Part shown: in pieces, positions 45,713 to 54,605 of the stretch
Numbering within the stretch: position 1 is the stretch's first letter
Layout: every line of letters begins with the position of its first letter
Assembly: GCF_048128805.1 (NCBI RefSeq)
Contig: NC_136000.1
Coordinates: 11,496,354 to 11,560,353, forward strand
Length of the DNA stretch: 64,000 nucleotides
Origin: Centroberyx gerrardi
Lineage: Eukaryota > Chordata > Actinopteri > Beryciformes > Berycidae
Direction of reading: 5' to 3'
Translations under genes and position numbers: made by a program
The notes under the pieces: generated by a model
Told to the model about the DNA's origin: nothing
What the model saw: the letters and a program-made list of their open reading frames with translations, nothing else
Database searches by the model: none

Positions 45713-46120
45713 CACATTCTTGTGAACACAATAACTGATGCATGATACAAGCACGTTGACATAGAAATATTCGCTATAATAATGCATTCATTAGCTTAAT
45801 TAATGACATAATTAGTGTAAACGGTTATGTTCAATATATAATGGTAATCATGGCGAGACATTGGGCAGCTCAAGTGCCTCTTGTTTTGAGTTTCGCACAA
45901 TGTAACATTGAAATGCTACAACTGTAAATAGTTAGCACTACATTAGCACTACATTATTATATAACTCCTCCCCTCTCCCTCTTGTTCTCCAGGGTTTGTC
46001 AGCTATGACAATCCGGTGTCAGCACAAGCCGCCATCCAGGCCATGAACGGTTTCCAGATTGGCATGAAGAGGCTGAAGGTTCAGCTGAAGCGCTCCAAGA
46101 ACGACAGCAAACCCTACTGA
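21271..46120 (+). CDS. celf2: celf2, CUGBP Elav-like family member 2
   Basis: Thirteen coding exons using first exon 1a give 530 aa; using first exon 1b, 516 aa. CELF2 binds GU/UGU-rich RNA in nucleus and cytoplasm to control alternative splicing, polyadenylation, stability and translation. Seen: RRM1 with RNP2 MFVGQI (62-67) and RNP1 KGCCFVTF (103-110), RRM2 with LFIGM (154-158) and RGCAFVTF (192-199), a long Ala/Gln/Ser/Gly-rich divergent linker (about 235-440), and RRM3 with LFIYHL (447-452) and KCFGFVSY (486-493), ending [10 protein letters not shown] like all CELF1/2 proteins. Exon sizes 83, 49, 135 and 80 nt match the family's exon pattern. CELF2 rather than CELF1 is supported by the exon 1a N-terminus (human CELF2 isoforms have a related one), by IPRSWSE in RRM1 and by synteny. 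Several RRM substitutions relative to typical CELF2 suggest a teleost duplicate. Confidence 0.94.
21384..23600 (+). other. celf2 intron between first exons 1a and 1b (left part)
   Basis: No exon recognised; contains the C33 homopolymer at 23110-23142. Confidence 0.6.
23110..23142 (+). repeat. poly-C run (33 nt)
   Basis: Thirty-three uninterrupted C residues; an i-motif/G-quadruplex-capable tract, whose true length is unreliable in assemblies. Confidence 0.95.
23610..23785. repeat. dispersed repeat, copy A of foldback family
   Basis: Shares the order AGGAATATT, GTGATACC, CAAAAATGCCA, CACTATAAA, TATAGTGAT with 52775-52920 and, inverted, with 53265-53370. Class unknown. Confidence 0.55.
23940..24098 (+). 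promoter_or_regulatory. celf2: celf2 downstream (P2) promoter / 5' UTR
   Basis: CpG-rich sequence before exon 1b, with a short C run and a GC-rich stretch; CpG density stays high into the first intron, typical of a CpG-island promoter. Confidence 0.5.
24099..24169 (+). CDS. celf2: celf2 alternative first exon 1b
   Basis: Encodes [20 protein letters not shown] and SDT, with a donor GTAAGT in the same phase 2 as exon 1a, joining exon 2 through an Ile codon. The MTSA-x-x-LDF start resembles alternative N-termini known in CELF1/2. The surrounding CpG-rich DNA suggests its own promoter. Confidence 0.8.
24170..26700 (+). other. celf2 intron 1, proximal part
   Basis: First kilobase is CpG-rich and carries TAACGTTA palindromes (24276, 24439, 24815), GCTAACGTTGC (24304) and TAGC-rich motifs to about 25070. 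No exon recognised. Confidence 0.55.
26710..27040. mobile_element. hAT-like MITE in celf2 intron 1
   Basis: 331 bp. The left end TAGGGCT and the right end AGCCCTA are inverted repeats of the widespread fish family ending in GTGCAGCCCTA. It is flanked by near-identical 8-bp duplications, CTGACAGT (26702-26709) and CTGACGGT (27041-27048). No coding capacity. Confidence 0.8.
27041..28920 (+). other. celf2 intron 1, high-complexity stretch
   Basis: No exon or recognised repeat. Long non-repetitive sequence with AT-rich homeobox-like motifs near 28370-28460; a candidate region for conserved non-coding elements, unproven here. Confidence 0.4.
28924..29280. mobile_element. hAT-like MITE with GATATATCG terminus
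   Basis: The left end AGGGGTGGGACGATATATCG and interior CATATCGTGGTTGTAT match a family familiar from fish genomes. The right end (around ATCCGTCC) is degraded, and no target duplication was found. Confidence 0.6.
29281..32143 (+). other. celf2 intron 1, distal part
   Basis: No exon recognised. Starts with a TGTCCTTGAGCAAGA-type sequence common in fish repeats; the rest is unclassified. Ends in the exon 2 polypyrimidine tract. Confidence 0.5.
32144..32340 (+). CDS. celf2: celf2 exon 2, RRM1 N-terminal part
   Basis: Residues 39-103: [19 protein letters not shown] through the QNPPQSK before RNP1. Acceptor CCTTAG after a strong polypyrimidine tract. An in-frame ATG at 32163 is the start used by shorter CELF isoforms. 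End phase 1. Confidence 0.95.
32341..34864 (+). other. celf2 intron 2
   Basis: 2.5 kb without recognised exons. CT/GA-rich low-complexity block at about 34260-34400; pyrimidine-rich acceptor. Confidence 0.6.
34865..34947 (+). CDS. celf2: celf2 exon 3, RRM1 RNP1
   Basis: 83-nt exon, residues 104-131: [20 protein letters not shown] and HNIKTLSG. Acceptor CTGCAG, donor GTGAGT. Confidence 0.96.
34948..36715 (+). other. celf2 intron 3
   Basis: Holds a 15-bp direct repeat TCAATTAAATCAATA at 35499-35513 and 35531-35545 inside non-repetitive AT-rich DNA (candidate regulatory element) and a fish SINE-like tail at 36035-36075. Confidence 0.5.
36035..36075 (+). repeat. fish interspersed repeat tail
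   Basis: CAAGTCGCCTTGGACAAAAG followed by CGTCCACCAAATG resembles the TGTAAGTCGCTTTGGATAAA / AGCGTCTGCTAAATG tail found throughout teleost genomes. Only the tail is recognisable. Confidence 0.6.
36716..36764 (+). CDS. celf2: celf2 exon 4
   Basis: 49-nt exon, [16 protein letters not shown], the end of RRM1. Acceptor TTTCAG, donor GTGAGT. Confidence 0.96.
36765..37353 (+). other. celf2 intron 4
   Basis: 589-nt purine-rich intron; nothing recognised. Confidence 0.7.
37354..37488 (+). CDS. celf2: celf2 exon 5, RRM2 first half
   Basis: 135-nt exon, [20 protein letters not shown] then the [17 protein letters not shown] strand-loop. Acceptor TTCCAG, donor [17 protein letters not shown] replaces the usual KCNENDIRVMF. 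Confidence 0.96.
37489..38474 (+). other. celf2 intron 5
   Basis: 986-nt intron with a C20 run (37612-37631) and a long CT-rich acceptor region. Confidence 0.7.
37612..37631 (+). repeat. poly-C run (20 nt)
   Basis: Uninterrupted C homopolymer in celf2 intron 5. Confidence 0.92.
38475..38554 (+). CDS. celf2: celf2 exon 6, RRM2 second half
   Basis: 80-nt exon with RNP1 [20 protein letters not shown]. Acceptor CTACAG, donor GTACTG. Confidence 0.96.
38555..39779 (+). other. celf2 intron 6
   Basis: 1.2-kb intron; 38780-39140 is non-repetitive and could be conserved regulatory sequence, otherwise nothing recognised. Confidence 0.5.
39780..39941 (+). CDS. celf2: celf2 exon 7, end of RRM2 and linker start
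   Basis: Residues 220-273: [20 protein letters not shown] then Gln-rich linker to LTPQYLA. Acceptor CTCCAG, donor GTAAGT, phase 0 both ends. Confidence 0.95.
39942..41604 (+). other. celf2 intron 7, possibly holding a hAT-like insertion
   Basis: GGGCTGCATAATTATGTATA near 39972 and an AATCAAGATTATCAATTTA stretch near 41500 resemble the two ends of the fish GGGCTGCACAATTAAT hAT-like family, but the right terminus is too diverged to fix the boundary. Confidence 0.35.
41605..41668 (+). CDS. celf2: celf2 exon 8, linker
   Basis: [20 protein letters not shown] and Gly; acceptor CAACAG, donor GTGAGT. Confidence 0.93.
41669..43126 (+). other. celf2 intron 8
   Basis: 1.46-kb intron with a 14-bp palindrome GGTGTAATTACACC at 42551-42564; no exon seen. 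Confidence 0.6.
43127..43261 (+). CDS. celf2: celf2 exon 9, Ala-rich linker
   Basis: [20 protein letters not shown], a family hallmark, then Ser/Gly-rich sequence. Acceptor CTTCAG, donor GTAATT. Confidence 0.94.
43262..43940 (+). other. celf2 intron 9
   Basis: 679-nt intron; nothing recognised apart from T-runs. Confidence 0.65.
43941..44066 (+). CDS. celf2: celf2 exon 10, linker, tandem acceptor
   Basis: [14 protein letters not shown] linker sequence. The acceptor is CCCAGCAG: using the second AG (exon from 43944) removes one Ala in frame. Donor GTAAAG. Confidence 0.92.
44254..44758. mobile_element. hAT-like MITE in celf2 intron 10
   Basis: 505 bp. The left end CGGAGGTGTGACAAAGTCAA and the right end with GACTCGAGTCCCTACCTCT are related inverted termini of the fish CAGAGGTGGGAC family, whose interior is full of degenerate AAGTC/CAAGTCTC repeats, as here. 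Flanks CTTGGTAC (44246-44253) and TTTGGTGC (44759-44766) match at 6 of 8 positions, as expected for an aged hAT target duplication. Confidence 0.8.
44834..45010 (+). CDS. celf2: celf2 exon 11, linker
   Basis: Contains [20 protein letters not shown] and [14 protein letters not shown], conserved just before RRM3. Acceptor TTTCAG, donor GTGAGT. Confidence 0.95.
45246..45389 (+). CDS. celf2: celf2 exon 12, RRM3 first half
   Basis: [20 protein letters not shown] through LSKCF, nearly invariant among CELF1/2. Acceptor GTGTAG, donor GTATGT. Confidence 0.96.
45430..45550. repeat. fish interspersed repeat fragment
   Basis: AATAATAACAAACTGTATTC followed by CAGAGTTTACAAAGTGCTTT is typical of an abundant teleost repeat; class not determined. 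Confidence 0.45.
45676..45709 (+). repeat. (GT)17 microsatellite in celf2 intron 12
   Basis: Seventeen GT units between the two RRM3 exons; in RNA this is a GU-repeat, the preferred CELF and TDP-43 ligand. Confidence 0.95.
45993..46120 (+). CDS. celf2: celf2 exon 13, RRM3 second half and stop
   Basis: [20 protein letters not shown] through [10 protein letters not shown], stop TGA at 46118-46120. Acceptor CTCCAG. Confidence 0.97.
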
Positions 46121-46174
46121 TCCTAGCCCCGGGGCCTCCCCCCCCTCCCCAGCTCTCATGCTAGCACTGCTAGG

Positions 46175-46683
46175 GTAAGTTCACCCTCCAGCCAAGGTCA
46201 CCACAGCAGAGACTCACTGGGGCGGGGGGAGAGGGGGGGCTTGTCTTCACCTACGCCCACCACTGGAGGGAGACTCATCCTATCCCTAAAAATGGTTGCA
46301 ATGTTCTTTCCACATTTTACTGTATCCCATTCCTGCGGTTTCATCGTGTAATTTGAATCGTATAAAATGTTTTAATTTATATGATTATTTATGACTATCA
46401 CTGGAGTCAGTGTTTGCTGGAGGTATTTTGTGTCATTTGTACTGAGAGGAGAGCATCAGGTGTATTTTCTGTACCATTTCATTGCCTTCAGGTCAAGCTA
46501 GACAGGTTGACTAAGGATCAGTTGTTGTCTAAAAAGGGCTGAAGCCAGTCCAAGTAAACCCCGAGCCCAGAGCTTCAGCCTTTGTTTGGGTCTTTACATG
46601 TAGTCTGTCGCGTTCATCTGTTTGTCACCTCTAATATGTGGGAGTCTTTTGCACTCTACCTTTCAGTCTCTCTCTCTCTCTCT

Positions 46684-46718
<35 letters not shown>

Positions 46719-47111
46719 TCCCTCTCCCTCCCTCTCACTATCTAAGCCATGTTAAGCTAGGCTACCTCTCTCTTTCTCTATTAACAACCTCTTCCAGTCA
46801 TTCCATCCATCCTCCAAGTCTCCCAAAAGGGACTGGCTCTAGATGGATCTCTTTGGGTGCCAAGTATACTGTTTGTGCATGTCGGAGTCTCTACCATACA
46901 TCTGGTGGTGTCACTTCCTTAAATCTTTGTATTGTTTTGTGTGTCGGGGGGGGCGGGGAAATGTACCCCACTGTCCTTATGTGGTGATCGGCATTGTTTT
47001 TGTTGGTTGTGCCTCATGGCTAAAAGATTCTTGTGCTGTGGCCCTAACTTTCTCTCTCCTCTTTCTCTTTCTCTCTCCCTCTCTTCCTTTCATGTTTTTC
47101 TTCCTTTTTAG
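46175..47111 (+). other. celf2: probable intron inside the celf2 3' UTR
   Basis: A consensus donor G|GTAAGT lies 54 nt after the stop codon. A strong acceptor, CTTCCTTTTTAG, ends at 47111 after about 60 nt of pyrimidine-rich sequence. No AATAAA lies between them. Contains a (CT)n/(CTCTCA)n tract at about 46667-46720. Not proven without RNA data. Confidence 0.55.
46667..46720 (+). repeat. (CT)n / (CTCTCA)n low-complexity tract
   Basis: Pure CT units followed by CTCTCA hexamers. Confidence 0.9.
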
Positions 47112-47802
47112 AACAAATCTCCATGCCTGTTTGCTCATCATTAGCCTAGCATGTCTTCATGGTGTTGAAAGCCAAGCCAAACTCCTGGCCTCATCATCCC
47201 ACCATTGTCTGTGATGTCTCTCTAAGCTCGCCTGACCAATACCTGGCCACCCACTGACCCTTGACCTTAGCTCAACCTGATTTCTGCATGTATATTCCTT
47301 TTTTTTTGTTTTTTCTGTATAAAAATGTGACAGGTGGGAGAGAGGTCAAGCAAATCAATGTGAAAACTTACCTACGCTCAATTCATTTAAGAGACTTTTT
47401 TTTTTTGCAAATGTTTTAAAGCCTGTGGGATTTCTTTTTTCTTTTTTTTTAAAATTTTGCTTGTTTTTTATGTTGCTTTCTTTTTACCTCTCTCAGTAAA
47501 GTTCACTTGAAAGTTGAATACAGGGATTGGCACACAGCTGTGCTATTTGGTGCCATTAGCAATATGTTGGCTTCTAAAAAAAAAAAAAAAAATGCTATAG
47601 ACCACTTTCCAACACTTTTGAAAGTCTGATCAGTAAAACCCCTCAGTGCTCTGTAATGGTTTCTACATTTTGCGGGCAGTGTAAAGATTTTCACCGAGGC
47701 TGTTTAAAAAAAATATATCTTTTTTTTTTTTTTTTCATTTACGAAAATATTCAGTGTATTTACCTTTTTCTTTTTTTTTTCTTTTCGAAATATTGACGGC
47801 AC

Positions 47803-47808
47803 AATAAA
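47803..47808 (+). terminator. candidate proximal celf2 poly(A) signal
   Basis: AATAAA in a T-rich context, about 1.7 kb after the stop. Confidence 0.4.
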
Positions 47809-48841
47809 AGGTACATTTGCTCTGTTTAGAGAAATGACTACCTACATGAGTCAACTTTTTTAGAACTGATTCACAAATAGACAATCTGTGGTTTAAATGC
47901 ACACTTAGATTACCTATATTTTATACCATTGAATCTATAGAAGTTTAACTAACAGAAACCCAGGCAAACTTTGGGTTTTTTGTAGATTATGTTGTAATGT
48001 CATCTATGTCGGGGGGGTCTTCAGTGTATTACGTTTTTAAAGAGGACTAAAATCAGTTTGCTCGATCAGCACAGCCTTTTAAGGGTCATTTCTAGTGAAG
48101 TAAATACATACTTAAGTCAAAGATTCCTCTCTGCATTAATTGTAATTTCAACTTCTGGGAAAAAAAGTACTTTCTTTTCAAGTATCATTTATAGGGTCAC
48201 ATCTTGAGTATATAGGTTCATTTTTTTTTCCTGCATTTAAAAAAAAACAAAGAAGATAAATTTAGTGTTAAATTTCTACGGTACGTCTTGTTGCATTTTG
48301 GTGAATTTCTTGTTAATAATTTGATTAATGGATGTTTCACTTTGGTTTAGTACGGATGCCTCATATTGAAAGATAATTATTTACAATGTCTGTTAATAAC
48401 ATAGATGCCAGACAATGTTTTTTTTTTTTTTGTTAAGTGCCCATGTGTCAAACTCACAGACAGTGTTTTAAATTCACACAATATTGTTTCCTGTGATAGT
48501 ACCCAGTTTTCTTTACACAGCAACTTGCACACACACACACACGCACCACCAGACACAAAACACATTTTTTTGTGATCGAAAATGTGGGAGCCCCTGAAGA
48601 AGAGATCACTTGGACACAACACACAACCTGTGGGTCTCTGCACATTTTACAGACACACATACTCGCATACATTTTCTTTGCTGATTTAAATTGTTCTTTT
48701 TAAGTGACTTCCGATAATCACGTTTCAGTCATACACCCAGCACAGCACATTAACCCTACTAAATCCACCACAGCAGTGTTGGTTTACAAATACATTCCAT
48801 TTTTTCAGCACAAGGTTTACACTATGTTTTTTATTGGGGGC

Positions 48842-48853
48842 GGGGGGGGGGGG
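48842..48853 (+). repeat. poly-G run (12 nt)
   Basis: G5-C-G12 tract (48836-48853) inside the celf2 3' UTR; could form an RNA G-quadruplex. Confidence 0.85.
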
Positions 48854-49523
48854 ATTTTATGTCTGTTGTACTGCAAGTTGAGACAACCCTGGTAATTACA
48901 ACTGCACCGCATCACCCCCAAAGAAGGGTTCCCAAAAACTGCGTACCTGATGGCGCTAAAGAGTTGTCAACTCAGGGTTTTTTGTGTGTGTGTTACTAGA
49001 TCACACAAGAGATTAAGACACAAAATGCACAATTGTTAACCATCTGACACGTTTCGGTTTGGATTTTTTTCTTTCTCCAATTTAACGTTAAAAAATTCCA
49101 AAAAATGGTACCAAATTTGACATAGTAACTCGAAAGTGTTGTAGTTTTTGTTAGAAGTTAAGCACAATTATGGGAAATATTCACTTTTGCGGAATGTTGT
49201 GTGTGTGATATATATCCCAAATTATCAAGGTACCACTAATTTCACTTTTTAATATGGGCATGTGCTTTTTGCAGTGTGTTTTTTCTATCCAAATGCAATA
49301 CAATATTCAAAGTGCCATATACGTCTAGAAACTGCCTACACATCCTATTAGGCCTTGGTTAGAGATTGCTGCAGTTCGCCTTTTTGTCTATTTATGCCAG
49401 TGTCATGAAAGCTCTGTCACCTGCTCATGTTTTCCCCCCACTCTCTGTGTGTTGAGTTATTGGTAAATGTGTATTGTGATGTATTGGATTTGAACAAATT
49501 GGTAAAGATTTATGTAGATAAAC

Positions 49524-49529
49524 AATAAA
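49524..49529 (+). terminator. candidate celf2 poly(A) signal
   Basis: AATAAA; another AATAAA lies at 49826-49831. Confidence 0.4.
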
Positions 49530-51499
49530 ACTTCCCTAAACAGTTGAAGGATAAACCTCTTTGTTAGTGAGTGTAAAACAGATGTACTGTAACACTTTGC
49601 GATACAAAACCACAATGTGTAGAACAACTGGTGATGGTCAGATGTGAGAGGAAAGCTGTTGAATTTGAATAAACGAGTATCAACCAAAAACTCAAGTAAA
49701 AAGACAACTTGGGTGCCGTGTTAATCAGACCATTCACCTTAAAATGATAGATTTGTTGCGTCTGTCAACACTGAACCGATTGCAGCCCTATAGCTATATA
49801 CAGTGTATGGTGTTACTTTTGAATGAATAAAAGCACAATGTACAGTACACACCGGTCCGATTAGCAACTTGACTCACTTCAGGGGCTTCCATCACAAATC
49901 CCATTCAACTGTAGGATCTTAACAATCACTTTCTTCTATTCTTTCATATTCTGAAGTGCTATTTTTGACAGTGTGGTAGCTTTGCATCTCTAGATATTGT
50001 CTTGGTCCAAAAAACAAAAAAAAATCTTATCCTGTGTTATTTTCTTGTCTGATAATCGATAGGACTTTGTTCATGTTCCACCAATAATTTGATAGATGTT
50101 TGTGTTGTCTTGATGAAAGCCAAAGTGGGTGCATCTTGATGTGATCTGTATACATACAGTAGTTTTTCTGTTTTATCAACTTTTTGAACTGGGTGGGATT
50201 TGAAAAAAACAAAATGACATAAACAGGCTTTCCAATTTCTACAACTGGTTGTTCATATGTATTTTGTACCAGTGAAGCTTTTTATATTGGAAATTAAAGA
50301 AAAAAAAATCTATATTGGAAAAAAATTGTCTGGCCTCTCAATGTGGCCTCGCCTTGACTAGGTCTTGAGTTTGGCCTCTTGGTGGTGTCAAGCAATTTTT
50401 CGGTCACTAGTTTTTGTCTCTAAAAGATGCCTGATTTGATTCATTTGGATCTCTACATGTTCCTCACTTCGTTATTCAATTTCATTTCGGGGGGGTTGGG
50501 ATCCTCTAAATCGTGGTAAGTTTCATGTTAGTATTTGTGCTGTCCACATAGTTTAATGGTCATCAGGATTTAGACAACTTGTGTGGATAATTGTCTTAGT
50601 TGAGCAGTTAACTATCTGTTGTTGAGTTTCAGCCTTGCTTTTACCTGTGTAGAGTTTTCTGTTTTCCCATAGCGGAGTGTGTAGCCGAAAGACTCGGTGT
50701 TCTTTTTGGTCAATGTTTGTTCATGTGTGGTGTGTTTCTTTGCCTCTGTCTCCAAATTAAACCATTTCCCCTAATATTGATTGTGTCTTTGTGTGTTGTG
50801 TAGTCCTGGTGCCTGTCCAGTGTTGTAAAGACATTTACAAACCACCACCCCCCTCCCCCAGTGTGTCATGTCTCGCTAACTTGTTTCTCTCCATTGTGCT
50901 TCTCTTTGCTTATTATTTTCAAGCGACAACAGACACGGGGAGGCAGTAGGTATATTGATGGTCTAATATACAATACATGCACCCGTGTCTGGTAGGGGGT
51001 GAGGGGCGCTTATTATGGGGTCCCATAGGGAATATTGTATGTTTGAGTGATCCAAAAGCCATTCCACAGGTAAAGTAGGCCTCTTGTATGTCTGCGAAGC
51101 TGCATCATAGGAGGTATCCCACGCAAATGAACATCAGTGTGGGGAGAAAGTTATTCCTGTCAACATATAGTTAGTTGCAAAAATGAACAAGTCAAGGTTT
51201 GACTCCACAGAACTCTAAAGCCAGAAAATCACCCTCTGCATCATCAAAGTCCAAGGGATCAGCTGCTTATTTATGCTTGATGAAATGTCAGAAAAATGTT
51301 TGTTGACTGCACTGATGCTCGACCTGTCTCTGGCTTTGGGAGAGACTTGTTCATGTTCATGTACAAGAATTGAAGCCCTCTGCCGTCAGAGGATTGATGT
51401 GACCTTTTGATTTCTAAGGAGGATTTTCACCTGAACTCTGAACGCTGCTGACTCTCATCAATGATGCACTTTACTCACACCGGGGTTCATGATGTCCAA

Positions 51500-52105
51500 A
51501 ACAGTAATTATTAGAGTAACCACAAAGGCAAGCAGGATATGGAACCTTCTCAGCCAAAAATCCTCAACCTGCCTCGTCTACATCTATCTGTTAGTTATTT
51601 CCTACATTTCCCAGAGTGCCTTTCTACAACCCCCAGAGAACCTGCATGAACCATGGAGGTATTGTATTATGTGTATAAACTTAAGAACTTGCTGCAGTCA
51701 GTACATATAGGTGGAAAGGGCAACAGATAGCTGTAGTGATGGCATAGTAAGAGCAAGAGAGGGAGTTTTTTTCAGTGAAAAAGTGAGAGTCGCCTCTTAC
51801 TCAAAACACACGTCTTGTGGCTGCAATGCATTCTGGTCTATTGAGGCTACTGGGGAAATTGGTCTCTGCCTCTTCTATGATGGATTTCTCCCTGTATGGT
51901 TGTTGAACGTCGGAAACCCTTGCTCTTTCTGATGGGCTGAATCAAATAGTGACTGTTCATGATTAAACATTTTTTAGAAATATTTTCTGCTATCAAACTG
52001 GAAATGTGTTGACGTCACGTCACAAAATGGGCCCAGAAATTCAAGGTACATCTGCTTTTTTTTTTTTTTAGAAGTGTTTTAGGGTGGATTGTTCCTTTAA
52101 GAGGA
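51500..52105. repeat. probable degraded MITE
   Basis: The right end AGAAGTGTTTTAGGGTGGAT then TGTTCCTTTAA resembles a terminus common to a fish MITE family; the left end could not be found. Confidence 0.35.
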
Positions 52106-52774
52106 TTCACACTATTACAGAGGTTAAATGCTGGAAGATGCTGAAGTCGTTTCCATGTTCTCCTCATTTACCAATACACAGAATCTAGTGAACTATGGTA
52201 AGTAGACTGACCTATGTCATTGATTAGGGTTATGAAGTGCATTCCTCCTAGATGTTTCACTGAATTAAGCCCATGGTGACCAGCAGGCTCATGACATCCA
52301 CTGAAGGCTCAAAATAAACTTCCAAGTAACAAGGAGGAGCCTCAAGCTGCTTCCCTTTTCCCTCTTTATAAAATACTGAGTAATGTCTCCATCCAGTGGC
52401 AGAGAACAGACATTGTTGTCTTATTTCTTCATGCCACTTTTAGACTCAGGACTTCTTGGCCTATTGGCACTGCATAAGCCTAGGCATTATCTAAAAACAT
52501 CTTTTTAGATAGTTTTGAACCCAGAGTCACATCAGCTCTATGAGTGAACAAACACCTCACCTATCAACATTTGTCGACTCAAAATAACTGCCACTGAAAA
52601 ATCAACACTTATTAACACTGGAAGATTTGTAGTATGTGTATGTATCCCTGGCTTAGCATTTTTTTAATTTAAATTAATGGGTAGCCTATAGCTTGCTTCA
52701 AGAGGTACACTTTGGAAAAATAACTGAGTTAACTTGTAATAGATTTTAGAAGGATTCTGTAGAAATATCACAAG

Positions 52775-53370
52775 AAAACTATACAGCCCTACAGGAATAT
52801 TGTAGTGAAACCACAGGGGACAAAAATACCATAAAGTACCACAAAATCACTATAAATTAATTATCGAGTATCCCTATTGGAATAATAAGGGAATATTATA
52901 GTGATCTTTATCCTACTAAATCTTGAGCAAAAGCCTTTTTTTCAGTTACTCTGACTGAAATGCATCACAGTATGCTATGTGCGGTGAAGAAAATAAAACA
53001 CTAAAAGTCAAAATGCCAAGATGTGCAAGATATTCCTACTGTACAATCAATATCATCACAGATAACATCCAGACTGGATCAGATAAGCAGGCAACTCTGC
53101 ACACACACACTGCAGGGTTGGACTCAGTCATGTTAACTCATCCTAAACATTTTATAGAGTTATATTCATGGCAGTGTTATGTTTATGATAGGTTAACTGT
53201 AATGACAAATCACTATTATATTCCTAGGATATTTCTCCCGGGACTTACAGTGTGTCTGCGTCAGTCAATACTGAGTTTATAGTGACTGTATTTTAAGGTA
53301 TTTTTAGGCCTATTTCTTATGGTATCACCAAAATATACCTATACATTTCTGTAATATTCCCATAGGTGCT
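52775..53370. repeat. foldback repeat (copies B and inverted C)
   Basis: 52775-52920 reads in + orientation like the 23.6-kb copy. 53265-53370, read as reverse complement, gives GGGAATATTACAG, GGTGATACCAT, CTAAAAATACC and AGTCACTATAAACTCA in the same order. The two arms therefore face each other around about 340 bp. Confidence 0.5.
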
Positions 53371-53538
53371 GGGAATATGATATATTATAGTATGCTTCTA
53401 AAATTTATTGTAGGATTATTACAGTTATATAGTTCTGTAAATCATTACTTATTACTGACTGAGTGCAGCCAGCCTCCACAGTCTGAGTTCAGTCTTCAGT
53501 CTTCAGTTCAGTCTTTCACAACACCACGAACTGTAGTG

Positions 53539-53561
53539 ACCTCACCTCACCTCACCTCACC
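53539..53561 (+). repeat. (CTCAC)n short tandem repeat
   Basis: Four CTCAC units. Confidence 0.9.
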
Positions 53562-53696
53562 AAAAAGAAACAGCCTTGGTGAAATATTTAATGATTCAAC
53601 ATGATCCAGAGAGCTTACAGTGTTGGTGTAATGCTGCCTTAAAGTGCTGTCGGACATACTGTGATTTCGAATTGAGTGAACACAAAACCAACCAAG

Positions 53697-53731
53697 TGGT
53701 GCAAACTAAATAGCTGGTGCAAACTAAATAG
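53697..53731 (+). repeat. 17-bp tandem duplication
   Basis: TGGTGCAAACTAAATAG occurs twice with one base between copies. Confidence 0.95.
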
Positions 53732-54359
53732 TGCACATACAAAAAAAATCTACGAACCCAGCGCACAAGCATTTGGCCTTCAAAAAGAAAAAAACGGATC
53801 AATCAGGATGTCGCTTTGGGGTTATATGCATAGTGGATGTTTCAAGGCTGGAGCAAAATATAGGGAGGGAATTAGGGAAATTGGAAGTGAATGTGGTTAA
53901 TCAATGCTGGAGGCTAGCTAGGAAAAAAGCATGTCTTAACATGCTATATAAGTACAATGGAAGGCAGTACTATGAAACATGCTAAGAACTAGAAAGGTCT
54001 TAAAACGCGCTATATGATAACTACGGAAATTATAACCTAAACCATAAAACGAAACAGTAGCCAACAAAAAAAATACTTTTATTGCAGGTCAGGGTCAGTT
54101 TTGTTACTGTTCCCAACTGCAAGCACTTGACAATTTACGACTTCCAACTGCGGAAGTTGGAGTTTACGAGGAGCACCTGAATGCAACATGAACCACAGAG
54201 CCGGTGAAGGCTTGACGTTGCTTGACACTTGTTGCGTGGCATCGTCAGGTCATTATCAGTTATTTAACGCTACGAAATAAAAAAAATATAAAACAAATTA
54301 TATTCATAAAGTAACAGCTACGAATACTAGCTACACGATATTTCAATTTGAGAAACAAT

Positions 54360-54605
54360 CAACAACTAGAAGGTTCACTCGGAGAGCGCAGACCTCCGCC
54401 AAGGTTCGTGCTATTATTGCTTGTTCGTGAGTCGGATCCGGATCCGCTCCAACATGTAATGGGTTCTTCCTTGGCCCATGCTACACTATTCCACGAAGTT
54501 TCATGAAAATCGGGCCAGTAGTTTTTCCGTAATCCTGCTAACAGACAAACAAACAAACAGACAAACAAACAAACAAACGGCACCGAAAACATAACCTAAT
54601 AAAAG
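54360..54605 (+). mobile_element. 3' end of a non-LTR-type repeat with (ACAA)n tail
   Basis: CACGAAGTTTCATGAAAATC then GGGCCAGTAGTTTTTCCGTA and AATCCTGCTAACAGAC, ending in (ACAA)n, matches a repeat seen throughout fish and other animal genomes, probably the 3' tail of an RTE-like LINE. Class assigned from memory. Confidence 0.5.

Larger units (their letters stand above)
46121..50800 (+). other. celf2: celf2 3' UTR (extent approximate)
   Basis: AT- and T-rich sequence with several poly(A) signals and GU-rich tracts, and a likely spliced intron at 46175-47111. CELF2 is known to have a long, regulated 3' UTR. The right limit is set by ATTAAA near 50757 and GU-rich sequence after it; it could end earlier. 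Confidence 0.55.
50881..54600. other. intergenic spacer celf2-dhtkd1
   Basis: No gene recognised. Holds degraded interspersed repeats and an RTE-like repeat next to dhtkd1 (listed separately). Confidence 0.55.

Noticed and set aside
46622..46987. 121-codon ORF after the celf2 stop
   Set aside because: Encodes Ser-His repeats from the CT microsatellite in the 3' UTR.
51489..51932. Two adjacent + strand ORFs of 73 codons each
   Set aside because: Fall inside a degraded interspersed repeat with no splice sites or conserved motif.
54359..54592. 77-codon antisense ORF with Cys-Leu-Phe-Val repeats
   Set aside because: Translation of the (ACAA)n tail of a dispersed repeat.
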